The notes below the pieces were generated by a model that ran no database searches, was not told the DNA's origin, and worked only from the letters and a program-made list of their open reading frames with translations. A program made the position numbers and the translations under genes. A DNA stretch of 64,000 nucleotides, from NCBI GenBank assembly GCA_000181795.3, contig CM012955.1, positions 8,002,687 to 8,066,686 on the forward strand, read 5' to 3'. Source of the DNA: Trichinella spiralis (taxonomy: Eukaryota > Nematoda > Enoplea > Trichinellida > Trichinellidae). This document shows positions 25,300 through 38,299 of the stretch, one piece after another (within the stretch, counting starts at the first letter, position 1; each line of letters starts with the position of its first letter).

Positions 25300-26146
25300 A
25301 TCTGTCCAATTAAATCTCATAAACTGTCGACAATTTTGACCGATTGATTGATTGCTGGTCAGTTGATCAAATTATATAAGATGTTTTCAACTTTTCGTTT
25401 TTTTATTTCTTAAATTTTCTCTGCATGTTTTTTGCGAGGTATATGGGTATCTTTTCAAATGTTCTGCTTCGGTTTGGTGGAAGGGAATAACAAGTGAACA
25501 TCACCTGTTGTCAAATTTTAACTGAACTTGTATTTCTATCTTGTCGTTATACTTTAGGACAAGGGAAAATTAAATATCTTTGACGTGAGGAAGTATTCTT
25601 TTTCAATTGTAACTATCATAAATGGAAAATTTTAGTTTTTCACGTGCAATTTGTCAGAAATTCATGATGTCCATTTCGCTTGGTAGCTCTGGTAACTGCA
25701 TCCTTATTGACCCATTTTTTGAAAAAATATCTATAAAAAATTGTTCCAACAATAATCGTTTATTGGGAACGGCATAAAGTAGTATCGTACGACAGTGATA
25801 CATACATGTTGCTGTTCTAATATATTTATGGCGAATTTTTATAAACTTTTAACTTTTCAAAGCAGGTAATTGTTATAGACATTTTTTACAGGTAAAATTT
25901 TGCTGAATAGTGTTAATCCATAAACGAATTTTATGGTTTAAATACTTTTTACAGTATATTCTCTCAAGTTGAGAAAAAGTTTTCAAATGGACAGTGATGT
26001 ATTCTTTATTATCAGTTTACTGTAATTAATATGACAGGAAGGTTCTTATTTTTGTAACGAACGAAAAATTTTTTGTCATTTTTTATAGCTAAAACGTTCG
26101 TTGTTATTGCTAATTTTTATTCCAAACAAGTTTTTATTAAAATAAA
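25300..26146 (+). other. Probable 3' UTR of SEC62
   Basis: ATTAAA at 25569-25574 and AATAAA at 26141-26146 are the candidate poly(A) signals. No further coding frame is evident. Confidence 0.35.
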
Positions 26147-26831
26147 GAATACTGTTGCTTTCGTAGACTCCTATCAATGACTTCGTTTACTTCACTTACT
26201 GTAAATTCAGTTACTCAATTTTTTTTCTTTTGCATAACTTTCAATAATAATAATAATAACATTTAAATATTAAAAAATATAATTAATGAAATAAATTTAT
26301 AATATGAAAATTTTATTACTGGAGGCAAGAAGATGGTCTACTTGATCGCTCATGTATAATTCCATGCTAATGGTAATTTTCATTTATTTATAGATACTAA
26401 GAAATTTTTCAAATTTTTTTTTCACATCATTAAGTTTTTTATTTGTTTCTGGAACTTTGAATTTGAAATTTAATATGATTTAAAATAAATCAAATTTAAT
26501 TTCAAAAAATAATGAGCAGGTAAATGAATATTAAATAAATTTTTTTTCATTTTAATAATTTGTAATGATAAAAATATTTATGTTTAAAATTTGTTTTATT
26601 AAATCATAAAAAATCCAGTTCAAATTTTAAAATTATAAAAATTTAAATTAACATTAAAATTAATTTCTATTTATTTTTAAATTAAACAAATGTAGATACA
26701 GTATGAATGTTTAAAAAAATGTACCTGATTTTAACTTTAAACACTTGCCTGCAGTAAGCATTCGTTGTTATCTGTCATTCTGTTTGTGACATCAGTCGGT
26801 AGTGTGCTGTACTCTAATTTCTCAGTTAGCT
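26147..26831. other. Intergenic and 5' region of the MAP7-like gene
   Basis: Very AT-rich, with a GC-richer patch at about 26740-26831. TTTCTCAG at 26818-26825 lies just before the ATG at 26832 and could be a spliced-leader acceptor. No other gene is seen. Confidence 0.4.
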
Positions 26832-29800
26832 ATGAGTAACCGAGGTAAGTCTTTTGTTCAGCCACTCATTCAGCTGTACTTTATTAATTATATAATTAAA
26901 TAGTAGGCTAATTGTATATTAGCACAGAATGTTTAATTTTTTTTACTTTTTCGAAACGTTTGTCTTATTCAAATTACATGTTCCCATCATTTCAGTGTAA
27001 CTTGTTTACAATAAAATCGATTTGATTTTTTAGGTATTGGCAATGATGCCGTGAGTCCTGAATCTGATGCGATGGAACGTAAGTTTGAATACTGATTTTC
27101 CTTATTATTATAATTAGACACTCTCAGTAAGTCTAGTGTAAAAGTTTTGTGCCCATAATACAGTTTAAGTTATACATGCATCGATTTTGAAATTAAAATT
27201 GATTTCTTAATGACAAATCTAGGTGAGGCTGAATCATCAAAGTTTAGAAATTTATTTATTTATTTTCACAAAATTTTACAACATTTTTGTTAGTTTCGTT
27301 CGCACTGTATTGTCATTGATTCTTTCAGTTTTGTGAATTTAAAACCGATTTTAATTATTTTCCGTGAAAACTTTACATCGTAAAGTGATATGTCATCTTT
27401 GAACTGTTTCTGTTTTGTGCTTTTTTTTCTGAGCTTCACTTTCACCAAAACAAGAAATATTTTTGTTTTCAGATTATTCTTTTGATATTTTGTAGTTAAT
27501 TTTATACAGAATTTTGTAAGAAAGTTGGTTTCTTTGCTTCTTCACATTTTACAATGATAAGATGCTTGAGAAATTTTTAGATTTCAGTTTTGAGAAACGG
27601 CTAGATTTTATTAATAACTACTTGAATCTTTCTTTGCTTTATGAACAAAACATCTCTTCTGTATATGCAGTTAGGGTGGTTTCCGACAAAATCAAAAAAT
27701 TATAACTTATAATTCTTCTGTCTTTTATTTTTCTGATAGTGAATCTGGTATGCGATTTAATTTACTTTAGCTACAGTAATTTAAAGACAGATACAGTATT
27801 CGCAAAATGATTTTAAGGTATTTATAATTCTTAAAGTGTGAAAGTTGTTAAATGGTGAAGTTGAGATTATGGAAATAATGAAGCGTTGAATTTTCTTACT
27901 TATCTTTTTTTGAGACAGACTGATTATTAATGAAAGTTTTTACCGACGTTTGCCGGTGATGTATTTCTCTTGTCATGGGTAAAATTATCAGCATCGGTAA
28001 AATACATTGATAATTTTGATATTAACTAATAATGTTTATTAGTTATCAAATTCAGTCTGAATTGTAACATTTAGTTAATAACCAAATAACTGTTTATTTT
28101 TTTGTCTTTCGGCACATGGTGAGTATTGTAAAAAGATTCTTTTACGCAGTCGTGGAAAGTCACACAATGTATTTAGATTTTTTAATATTAAGAATGATAT
28201 TAAATTTAATTAAGGTATTCTAAAATATATGTTGAACTAAATTTTCTTAAATGTCATTATTTTTTTGAATAATTACACTGAAAAGGCATTAATTGTACTT
28301 CGATGAATGCTGTATTTATTAAAAATGATACATGTGCATGATAAAATGTGACGAAAGTGTACGGTATATAATAATAGATAAGTTAATGTTTTATATGGAT
28401 AAATTAAAAATATTTTTGGTTACTCTTTTTTCAATCATTCATGTATGCTGGATTAAGTTATATCGTGAAAAAGTCGCATTTGTACAGACTTCAATGAAAA
28501 TGTTTGATTTTGTATATATATATATATATATATATATATGTAAAAGTTGGAATTCAGTAATCGAGCAAAATGTATGCAGTTAAATCACTGAAGTGTGCTG
28601 TACACCGTTAAAGTCAGGCTAGTTTAAAACAGGTTTAAATGAAGTGCTCTAATTTAGATATTTCATCTTACATTGGTTGATGAGAAAATTTTTTGTCCAA
28701 TTTGTGTTAGTTTTCTCGGTGTAAGCTTTTGTTCTGTTTTGCCACTGATTTTAAAATAGCATGCTTAGTTTGTGGAAGCCTTGTGATTATTATTTTTTTT
28801 GTCCATCGAAGCTGGGTTGGTAGAAATAGTAATTTTGTTTAAATATTGTCTGTTCGCAAATAGAGAAGTTATATTGTTTTTTTCTGTTAACAATTGAATC
28901 ATTTTGAGTAGTAATTAAGTGAATGCATACTACCAGTTGTTGACAATGAAACAGTGTAATTTACGTTTTGGTGTCGAATTGTAGCATTTAGCATATTCTG
29001 TTTTGAAATCATAAAGTATGGTTGACTGAAGTTGATGCGTGATGCATCTCTTTAATACGCAGACAGCTTTGTAAAAAAAATTAAACTGTAGATTAGACGA
29101 TGATATTATTGTCAGTAGTTTTTGAATTGGAATGTTAATTGTATTTTTCATTTGTCAAAGTATACTCAAGGCATAGGCAGATAACGCATGTAAAGAAAGC
29201 TTAAATTTTGTTGACATTTTTTTCCATTTCTGAATGAATATAATTGTCTTTGTTGTTTTTAAAAAATTATTCGATGAAAATGGGAAATGTTAACCGAAAT
29301 TTAGAAGAATATATACTATTAACCTGGTAGTGTTTCTCAGTTTCAGCGGTAAAGGTATATCAGTTTTCAAAAGGACTTCAGAGGTTGAAATGCAATATGG
29401 TTGGTGAAAGCATTTGTTACAAAAAATGGCATGCTTTAAATGACAATCTAGTAGGCAGAGGGAATAGAAAAGATAAAATGTATCTATGTAATATAGAATA
29501 TGTAGAAAGAGCGAATGGAAGTTTGTGAATAGCGTGAGTAGATGAAAAAAAAGGAGAAGAGAGAAAGAAAGACCATAGGAAGAGAAGGATAGGTGGTAGG
29601 TGAGATCGAGCTGCTGCTTGCTGATTGTTGTTAGAGTGTTTATTAGTGACAGATGATGAGGTGTATATTGTTATTTTTCGAGGTTATTCAATACGTAGGC
29701 GGTCTTAACTTCAGACATTTGCTTAGCAGTTATTCTTGTTTTCTGCTTAATTGATCAGCTGCGTCTACGTGTTTGCGCTTCATGTTCGGCTCCATTGACT

Positions 29801-32408
29801 TGAATGTGCCTCCTGTTTCTATGCATAGATAGAAAGAAAATAGGGAATGGTGGAATGTGAGTGCGAGAGAGAGATTGAAGAGCTGGCTGTTACGCGCGGT
29901 GCAGAATTGCCGACCAATTGATGAAGCTTATTAAACTGCAAATAGCGTTTCATCATGTTTCAACAAGCTCTGGGCGTTCAGCCAGGCTTTTTCAATGCTA
30001 GACATCTTTCAGCTAAGAGTGAAGAAACACACACACACACACACAGAGAGGGGGAGAGAAAGAAAGAAAAAGAAAATCAGCACGGCTGTAGCTACTCGGT
30101 TTTCCACTTTGTTCGACTGTCATTTGTTGCTGAATGATGATGTCCAACGTCAGTGGTGAGCAAATAGCAAGCACAAATTGTAATTGTTTTCTTATTTTTA
30201 CTCCTAATTCACTTTTAATATTATTAATAAATGGTAGTTTGGTTTTTTTTTTCAGTTGTCTGTTCTGATTCTTATTTATTTGTTTGTTTGTTTGTTTGTT
30301 TTTCGTTGCTCATTTTCCTAGCTAGGCGTTGTTTAACATAGCTTGCTGTTGGCTATTGATCAGATATGAAATTAATTTGTCGGTTAGCTTTTTCCACACA
30401 CGCGTGCAAACAACAATACAAACGTCTTTCGGTCATCGGCCTTGTCACAACACGTGAATGTAAAGGAGACGGTGCACAACGAGCGGGATTTGTTCAAGCA
30501 GCATCAATTGGACAATTCGGCTACAAGTCCTCATCGATTTACCTTGACATTTCAGGTCGACCGACCATGAGGCTTGTTAGCTTATTATTATTTGTTATTG
30601 GTGTTGTATGTGTGTCTGTATGTCTGTGTGTGGCTTTGCAGCTCTACTACTCTAGATTTGTTGTTTTTTCTTCATTTACTCAATAACTCTGTTGAATTGT
30701 TTTATATCATTATTTATTTATTCTTGTTTTTTGTTTCAGGTAAGCGCGAAAGAGAATTCCGAACGAAAATGTTGCGACAGCAGTTAGAAAAAGAAGATCA
30801 CGAACGGTAGGGGTATATTTTTTTTTCGTTTCAAAAAATTTCTAATCAATGACATCAGTCATGTTTCATTGAACAAATGATGTATTGGATAAAAATTAGT
30901 TTCTAATTTCTCTTCAATCTGATGAAAGTTGTTTTATAGAATTTAGGAAATCTTTTATATGCCGGATGGACATTTTTAATTTCAAGGAATTAATGTTGTT
31001 TCATTTCATCTGCTTAATTTTTTCTCTGTTCAGTTAACTGAGCTTTATTATTTTTTTTAGAAAATTAATGTTGTTCATTTACATTTGGAACTGCATGGGA
31101 AATTAGTGTTTTTGATCAGTTAGTTTTTAAATTCTTGTTGTTTTTCTTTACATTTTCTTTTTTTTCGTATCTGCGTTTGCCTTTTCAGGGGCTGTTCTTG
31201 GGATCTTTGTTTTTGCCAAATAATTTGTCCATGTGTTTGTTAAATGGGGAGGGGGGTGGATATTTTAAATCTGATAGCAAAGACAGTTTTTGTTTTGAAA
31301 TGTGTGCAAGTATTAGTAGTAGTAGTAGTAGTAGTAGTAGCAGTAGCAACAACAACAACTTCAGCAGCAGTAGCTGTGATCAGATGTGCACGACTGATTT
31401 TGAATTCTGTCCATAAATGGTGGTTTTTAATTTTTAAAATTTTTGTTGTGAATTTTGCGAAACAGAAATAAGTTGGCATTCGTTGAACGAGGGGTTTTAC
31501 ATTCATCCCTCGATATTTCAAATGTAGATACAATAGAAGAACATGTTTGTGTATGGATGTATGGTTTATAATAATTTTTCTACAGTTGCTATTATTTATT
31601 ATGATCAAATGGGATGGAAAATTGTCTACGGATGTTGTTGGTGTTGTTGTTGTTGTTGTTGGAATTGAAAAGAAGAGATGTAGAGAATTTTTGCAATTGG
31701 CAATGATGTCAGGTCGACCAGGGGCAAGCATGTTTGTCATTGTTGAACAGAGAGAGAGAGTATTGTCGAAGCAGTATTGATTTGGTCGGCTTCTGAATCA
31801 CGCTTGGTTTTGTTTTTATCGATTCACCAAGCTTCCAACCTGTATTTGCTTCATTGCTGTTGTAATTTCAATCACTTAACCAAATTTCCCGTTTGAATAA
31901 CTGACTGTCAGTTTTGTGTTTAATCGTTTGTTTTTCAGCTTAATCAAATTCAAGTGAAAGAATTTTTAGCGAAAATATTCCAGAATTTGTGATTTATGCT
32001 TGTGTATTTAGACGTCTGAAAGCACTGCGAGAGGCAGAGGAGAGGGAGGAACGCGTTCGTAAAGCGAAAGATTTGCAGAAATTGAAGCGAACACTCGAGT
32101 TGCACTGTCAAAATGAGGAACGGCAGCGTAAAGTATTCCAACGGAGGGTCCAGCTGGAGAATGAAAAAGCCGATAAGCGAAAAGATGCCGAATTGAAAAC
32201 TATGAAAAGTGTGCAGAAGCCGGCGTTGACGAAGTGTCGTTCTACTGCCGCTTCGAAATACGTGTTTGGCAGTTCGACTCCAAGAAGCTTCTCTTATATG
32301 GGAAAATCGGTCGCAGCACACCTGGCTGCCGAAGTTTCCGGTATGTGTTAATTTTTTAATTTTACTTTACACACAATGCAAATACCCGCACGGCATAGTA
32401 GTGTACTA

Positions 32409-32440
<32 letters not shown>

Positions 32441-33178
32441 GCAGATCGACCTTTTTTCCGCTTTTACTTCCTACCACCTGACGAGCATTGTTTAAATTAC
32501 AATTCAGTTTATTTGCTGAAAATTTTAATCACTTGTTGTTTATTTTTTTGTTTATTTGCTTCAATAGATCTCATTTTGTGAAACTTTCAATACTTCCTAA
32601 TTTTTTGCAACAATTTTCTTTCTGTATTCTTCAATTGACGATCGATTATTAGGTCTGCTTTTCGTCACTGCTTCGCTTTTCAACTGCTGCCATATATGCA
32701 CGTGTAAGCGTCCATGTACAACGCTTACACTGCTCACGTGCACCGCTTTCTGATTTTTGCCGACACTTGCTGTATTCATAACTTTGTGTTATTTTATAAT
32801 TGAAAATCTATTCTTAATCTTGTTAATAATTACAACAAATGTTGTTTAGCTGAACGAGTTTACAATTTTGCATCTCTTTCAAAATTATCATATTCACACT
32901 GTTAGCTGTTGGCTGATTTTTTGTCCTTTGCTTTCTTATCTATAAATATATATTGTGTAGTTTTAATTTTCACCAGCATGTCTTACAATGCATATCAGAA
33001 TTTTGCAGCTTCACTGCAAGGTGCAAAAGTGCAACAAATCAATATTTTTTCTTTTTGCTTGTTCACTGAAATTTGACTAATTTCCGACTGTCGAGATGTG
33101 TTCGAAATGAAACTTGAACAATTAATTATTCTCAATGAAATTCTTATTAATTAATTTTTTTCTTTTTAATGTGTTCTC

Positions 33179-33211
<33 letters not shown>

Positions 33212-36128
33212 CAATGATATATTTGTTATTGGTTTTGCTTTAGCTTTCGCTGATTTTTTTTTTTGAATTGTGGTGATCTTTTCGAAACTGAACATTCTTT
33301 TTTCAGTCGAAAAAAGCTACAACTGACTTAGTGATCAATAATTAATAAGAAAATGTGTATGCTTTTTTAAATTACTGTTTTTTTTCTTTTTCTTCTTTTC
33401 TTGCTTTTGAATATTGAACTTTTCTTCAAGTGCTGTAGCAAATTGGGCGGGGAAAGAGGGGGAGGGGATTATTTGGTGTTGATTAATTTTTTTTTTCTTT
33501 TTATCAGGCGGTGTAAACCGTGCGGGGCAGAAGGGCGTCGGCTTGTCGACAAAAAAATCTGTACGAGGTGTTGGATCTGGACGAGATGCGATGGTCACGT
33601 CATTGTACTCTGCGCCCAATCGTGAAAGCACAGCTCACGCCGCTGACAGTATGACGAAGTCCATTACCATTGGTGAATCATCACGTATGTAGTTTTAAAT
33701 GTTATTTTTTGATTTGTTTATTGATTTTTTTTCATTTCGCTTAATTTATTTTATTCTACTGCTGCTGATTTTACAGGTTCGGTTTCGGCCAGAAACGTCC
33801 GGCAGAACAATTCGGCGTTATCTACCGATATGAAGCGTGTTGCACAGTCCGGGTCGAAAGCAGTTCACCGACGGGCTGTGGCCAATAGAACCTCTTTGAA
33901 TGTTGTTCCCGCGCAAAGTATGAATGGTCAAATTTTTATCACAGTCTGTTGTTCCGTTAATTTGTTTTTGCATCAGTGTTTTTTCTTCAATTTTAGCGCA
34001 CAGTTGTGTGTAATTTTTTTATTTATACTTTATCCAACTAAACAGAAGTTGTGCAGAAAATTTCCGCATGATCTGTATAATAGCTTAAACTAAATTTACT
34101 AAAAATTGCAAATTAAAAAATTGTGAATTTGTTTTCTTCTTTCTTTCAAATATTTGAATGATTGTTTTGTTACTTTTTAGCGAAAGTGGAAAGTGTTGGT
34201 ATTTCAAAACCGAGTGAAAATGCGAGTACTGCTGAATTACTGGACAGTACATGTGAGAACATCTTGTCGTTGACAGCGGAAAGTGTGAAAGAGAGTGATA
34301 TTCACGAATGGAATCTGAATGATCATACCGAGTGTGGCTTGACCAAGTCGCAAAGTGATGCCAGCATAATGGAAGAAACAGCACAAATGCAGGAAGAAAC
34401 GGATGAAAATGAAAGTAGTCTACTGTCAGCAACATCTCCATCTGTAGAATCTAAGACGGCTTCTTTTTTGGAATCTTCAGCAACATCTCCATCTGTAGAA
34501 TCGAGAACTGATTCTGTTTTGGAATCCGTTGGCAAAACGCCGACGGACCAAACTCGTTCAGTGGGAAAAGTGAATGGTGGTAATGAGGTGTCTGTTAATG
34601 TGAACGCGAAAGGCGTTAAGCTTTTAACTGAAGAAGAAGCTAAAGCAGCGTTAGCTGAAAAGCGTCGCCTCATAAGGGAACAGCGAAATTTGGAAATTTT
34701 GGAAAAAATGGAGCGGTAATTTTAATTATTTTAATTTCAATAAAGCAAAAACAATACGAAAGTTTAAAAACTCTTGTCCGTTATGGGTTTTTGCGTTGTT
34801 TGATTTAGAAGTAATGAAAGCATCAACAAGAAGGAGTCGGATGTCGAAGTAGAAGAAAAGCGCTTGGAAGAGAAGCTGGAGGATGTGGTTGAAATTTTAT
34901 TTGCGTGATAACTTTTTTCTTTTTAATTTTTTTGAATCTATTTCTTTTAGGAAAAGGTAGAGGATTTGACTCCGTCGGTGGAAGAGCAGCGTCAAGAAGT
35001 TCTGGAAAAGAAAGATACTGAACGCCGCCCGGACATTAAAAAGGTATCGAATTAGCACACAGTTGAGCATATTTTGTTTTATTTATTTAAGACGACTGTT
35101 AGTGTAATGTGAAATTATTGAATTTCAAAATAATGAATTTTATTTAAATTTGATTGACTGCTTTGCGCAGCATGTTCCTTTTTTACGGGTGTTTCTTTCT
35201 ATCTGGTGGGTAATTATTTTACTTCTTGAAAACAGTTTATCAAGTGTGAAAGTTCGCAATTTTTATTTGAATAACTTTATCGAAACATTTAAATGACTGC
35301 AAACATAAAAAAGAAAATAAACAGCGTTCTGTTTATACTTTTTTTTTCCAGAAAATAAATGAGATTTTGACTCGAGCTCGGATGGGATCTAAGGTTCTGG
35401 AAACACCGAAATCATCGGACGGTTGCGCAAGTTCGCTGCAGGAGAAGACTCCTAAGTCAGAGGTCTTGTGTGACAAGAATTCACGCTCCAATTCTTTAGC
35501 TGTTCTCGAAAAGTTGGCTACCAGTGGTCGCAGTATTGGGCCTTCGCTGGAAAATATTTTAAATCGTGTGCGCAGTCCGTTGATTTACGGAAGTAATAAT
35601 AGTATGGCAAATACTTTGAGTGTCAGTGCTGATTCCGGAGCATCTGAACAATCAAATTGCTCATTAAGCATCAATGGAGATGCTTCACAGTTCGGTGCTA
35701 GCGGTAATTTGATTTCTGAAAATGCTGATGCTAATTTTATTTATACTTCTGTTTATTTATTTTTTATTAATTAATTTCTTTATTCATTCATATTTATTGA
35801 TTATAATTTACATTTACACACCCACTTATTATTAGTGTCTACAAAGACGGCTGATGGGTCATTCGTCGTGGACGACAATGCCATTAATGTCAGTTATGAA
35901 GATGTGAAATCTGCCTCAAATGGTTGCGGAAAATCTGAGACGGACCAGTCCAAAGTGGTGAATAATTTCAAGTTAGTATTGGTGACTTTTCTGTTTGGAA
36001 ATGGTTGATCATTTTGTTCATTATTCAGGCAAATGGCGTCGGACGATGACTCTTCAGCGGATTTGCCTCTAACAACCACCACCACCACCTCTTCGGATGA
36101 CGTTATGAATGAAAATGCTAACGGATAA
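26832..36128 (+). CDS. MAP7: MAP7/ensconsin-family microtubule-associated protein
   Basis: Exons: 26832-26844, 27034-27078, 30740-30806, 32012-32340, 33508-33684, 33777-33917, 34181-34715, 34809-34887, 34951-35043, 35352-35703, 35836-35971, 36029-36128 (688 aa). MAP7 proteins bind microtubules through an N-terminal helix and recruit kinesin-1 through a C-terminal one; both roles are inferred here. Seen: a long charged helix (about 20-110; KREREFRTKMLRQQLEKED, then Arg/Glu-rich) followed by FGSSTPRSFSY; a Ser/Thr-rich linker; the MAP7 motif EEEAKAALAEKRRLIREQ (about 407-424); a short charged helix closing with KKINEILTRARM (about 493-505), which corresponds to the KKRIEEIMKRTR end of the vertebrate MAP7 domain; and a Ser-rich, acidic tail with a Thr run. 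The MAP7 domain is much shorter than in vertebrates. The end of exon 34809-34887 could be three bases earlier. Confidence 0.85.
29500..30133 (+). promoter_or_regulatory. Candidate internal promoter and 5' leader of the MAP7-like gene
   Basis: A GC- and purine-rich block inside the 3.7-kb second intron, ending at the ATG cluster of the alternative first exon (30134). It includes a CA repeat (30027-30044) followed by a GA-rich tract. The role is inferred from position. Confidence 0.4.
30027..30075. repeat. CA repeat followed by GA-rich tract
   Basis: About nine CA units grading into GAGAG/GAAAGAAAG sequence, in the putative leader of the alternative MAP7-like transcript. Confidence 0.85.
30134..30155 (+). 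CDS. MAP7: Alternative first coding exon of the MAP7-like gene
   Basis: Three consecutive ATG codons, then SNVS and one leftover G, followed by the strong donor GTGAGC. Phase 1 fits the exon at 30740, giving MSNVSG-KRERE. The upstream first exon (26832) similarly begins MSNRG. It would produce an isoform lacking the 15-residue exon 27034-27078. Confidence 0.55.
30279..30302. repeat. GTTT tetranucleotide repeat
   Basis: Five to six TTTG units between two candidate first exons of the MAP7-like gene. Confidence 0.85.
30366..30555 (+). CDS. Possible third first exon of the MAP7-like gene
   Basis: A 63-codon open frame in a GC-richer patch (begins MKLICRLAFSTHACK, ends YLDIS plus one base) that stops at TTTCAG/GTCGAC. 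The leftover phase (1) matches the exon at 30740. The donor is weak, and the segment has no recognised domain and no homology support. It may instead be 5' leader. Confidence 0.25.
31314..31341. repeat. AGT trinucleotide repeat
   Basis: Eight to nine TAG/AGT units in the intron between 30806 and 32012, followed by CAGTAGCAACAAC. It reads as a serine run on the + strand. Frames across it (31135-31416 + and 31240-31740 -) are low-complexity shadows. Confidence 0.85.
32411..32438. repeat. AAT trinucleotide repeat
   Basis: Nine AAT units shortly after the donor at 32341, in the intron of the MAP7-like gene. Confidence 0.85.
33180..33209. repeat. TTA trinucleotide repeat
   Basis: Ten TTA units in the same intron of the MAP7-like gene as the AAT tract at 32411. 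Confidence 0.85.
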
Positions 36129-36204
36129 AATTCCATTCAGCGTTTGGCATTGGCGAGATGCTGTAATTAATCTATTTAGTCATTTTAAAGTTCACCATGT
36201 GCTA

Positions 36205-36237
<33 letters not shown>

Positions 36238-38299
36238 TTTTTTTTTGCTCGTTGATCGCTTCTTGTGTGTTTTTGTAACATGCAACCTGTCGATATCTCG
36301 TATACCAACGTTAATGATATGTTTTCAGTTTAAAATATTCATTTACAAATTTATTTTTATGAAGTATTTATCACTGTGCAGACACGATCTGCTTTGAGAT
36401 GTTTTATTGCTTTGTTAATGTAATGTTGTTTCCAATTTTTAAAGTAAAAATTGCACATGGTCAATTGTTCTTATTTGTCATTTCGGTGATTCTGCGTCAG
36501 TGCGACGCATTACACTATACTTTTTGGGAAGCATAAAGCATAAGCTGCATGAATTTGCATACTATTTGGGCATCACGGTGTCGTGGCCCAGAAGCACACG
36601 GGCAGGACGATCCAGCGCCACGTTGTGTACGGGCCACTTCGAAAGACTTACGCTCGATGCGTACCGGGATTATCAGGCACTTCCATTTGTTCAACTTCAA
36701 CTAGCATTGAAACAGTTCAACTAAACTAACAAATCAGAAACTAGTTCAACAGCTTTGCACTGAAAAATTTGAATACTAGCACAAAGAACAAACTCCCCTG
36801 CTGTGCTCCGACACAGATTAACCGACCCGCTCTGCTCGCTCTTATGCGCTTCATCTCTTCAATTTGACGACGTCAACATTCGTTGTTAACCATCTAACTG
36901 AATTGAAAATGATGAATGTGAGGGCTGAAGTGCCGAACGTTCACCTCAAGACATTGTTGTTAAAGCATTCTTGTACGTTGGAAATGATCCGGCGAAAACA
37001 AAGCCACAACTGTGTTTTAAGTAATTTAAGCATGTTAGCAAATTATATTTTATCCATATCATATCATATCATATCATATCATACCATATTATTCTCCAGC
37101 TTACTGAAACTTGAACTGAAACCCCGAACTAAAAATTATAACTTCAACTATTAAATAAATTATTGCCTGATATAGTTTAAGTTCTTTCTTTTGCATTGTG
37201 ATAAATGAAAAATTAATAACGTCAAAACAGTTCTGTTTCAAAAAGTAAATACTTACTTTTGAATGCTATGCTGCAAAATTTTTATACGTCGGTTAGCTCA
37301 GTTTGTTTTTTTGCTAAAATTTTTAATAAATGAACTGAAACTATTACATTCATTAATCATAACAGCCATGCCAAGCTTACTAGCATTGTTATTTGTCTGC
37401 TAAACTATTCCTTGTAGACAATGTAACATCAACACACGATATGGTCGGCAGTTTATAAATGATTTTCCGTTTCACGTTTGGCAATTAGGCACCGAAAAAT
37501 ATTTGCATCCTTCAAAATCTACCTCCATACAAAGCTAGTATTTGAAATGACAAGTTATTCCCAAATGTTTTCACTGTAGTTGTTAAGAAGTTTCGAATAT
37601 TTGAAAACTGCAAGTAATTTCAAAGAATCTTCACTAACAACAGACCGTTGTGGACTTATTCGATTAACTACTGAATTAATCAACTGATCATGTTGAAAAT
37701 ATTTTTTCAATTTCGATCATTGCAAAAAGTTTTCGATATTTAACTAAATTTTGAAAGCATCGCAAAATAAAAGAAAAAAATAAATTCATAAATGCACTAC
37801 AATTTTATTGATAGCTAATGAATCATTCGGATTAGATTAGAATTCATTTCCATGAAGAAATAAAATGAGATATGGTCCAGTTCGGTCCCACTTTTCACTT
37901 ATTGGTCGTTGATCGCGCTAGTTCAGTGGGCCGCTAAGTCGTTGTCTTATTGGATTTCATTGTCTAATTGCTCATTGATTCAAATCATTCCCTTCTGATT
38001 ACCTGTAATATTTTTCCATTTCATTGGTTCAAATATTCCATTTGGGATTACGTAACTTCAATAGGTGTGACGTACCATTAACAACGGAAATATTTAATAT
38101 TCCAAAATTTTATTGTTCCCTTGAAGTTTCGTCATTCATTGAAATTTAGTTCATTTAAACGTATTATTTGTGCTGAAGTTTATACTTTTTCATGATCAGT
38201 ATTTCGGAAAATAATTTTCATCATTCTTCGCTATTTTATTGTACCAAAGTGACGTTACATCAAATGTGATAGTAACAAGGTCTAGTACCGATTGCAATC
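36129..38299. other. Downstream/intergenic region with GC-rich patch and repeats
   Basis: 3' flank of the MAP7-like gene with an AT microsatellite (36204-36230). No AATAAA is seen close to the stop. A GC-rich patch at about 36490-36720 carries protein-like frames on both strands but nothing I recognise. A pentamer repeat (ATATC units) occupies about 37055-37085. The rest is AT-rich and empty. Confidence 0.45.
37055..37085. repeat. ATATC pentanucleotide repeat
   Basis: About six tandem CATAT units, the last one changed to CATAC. Confidence 0.9.

Noticed and set aside
31240-31740. 166-codon minus-strand frame in a MAP7 intron
   Set aside because: Composed largely of Thr runs from the AGT and GTT repeats; low complexity with no domain.
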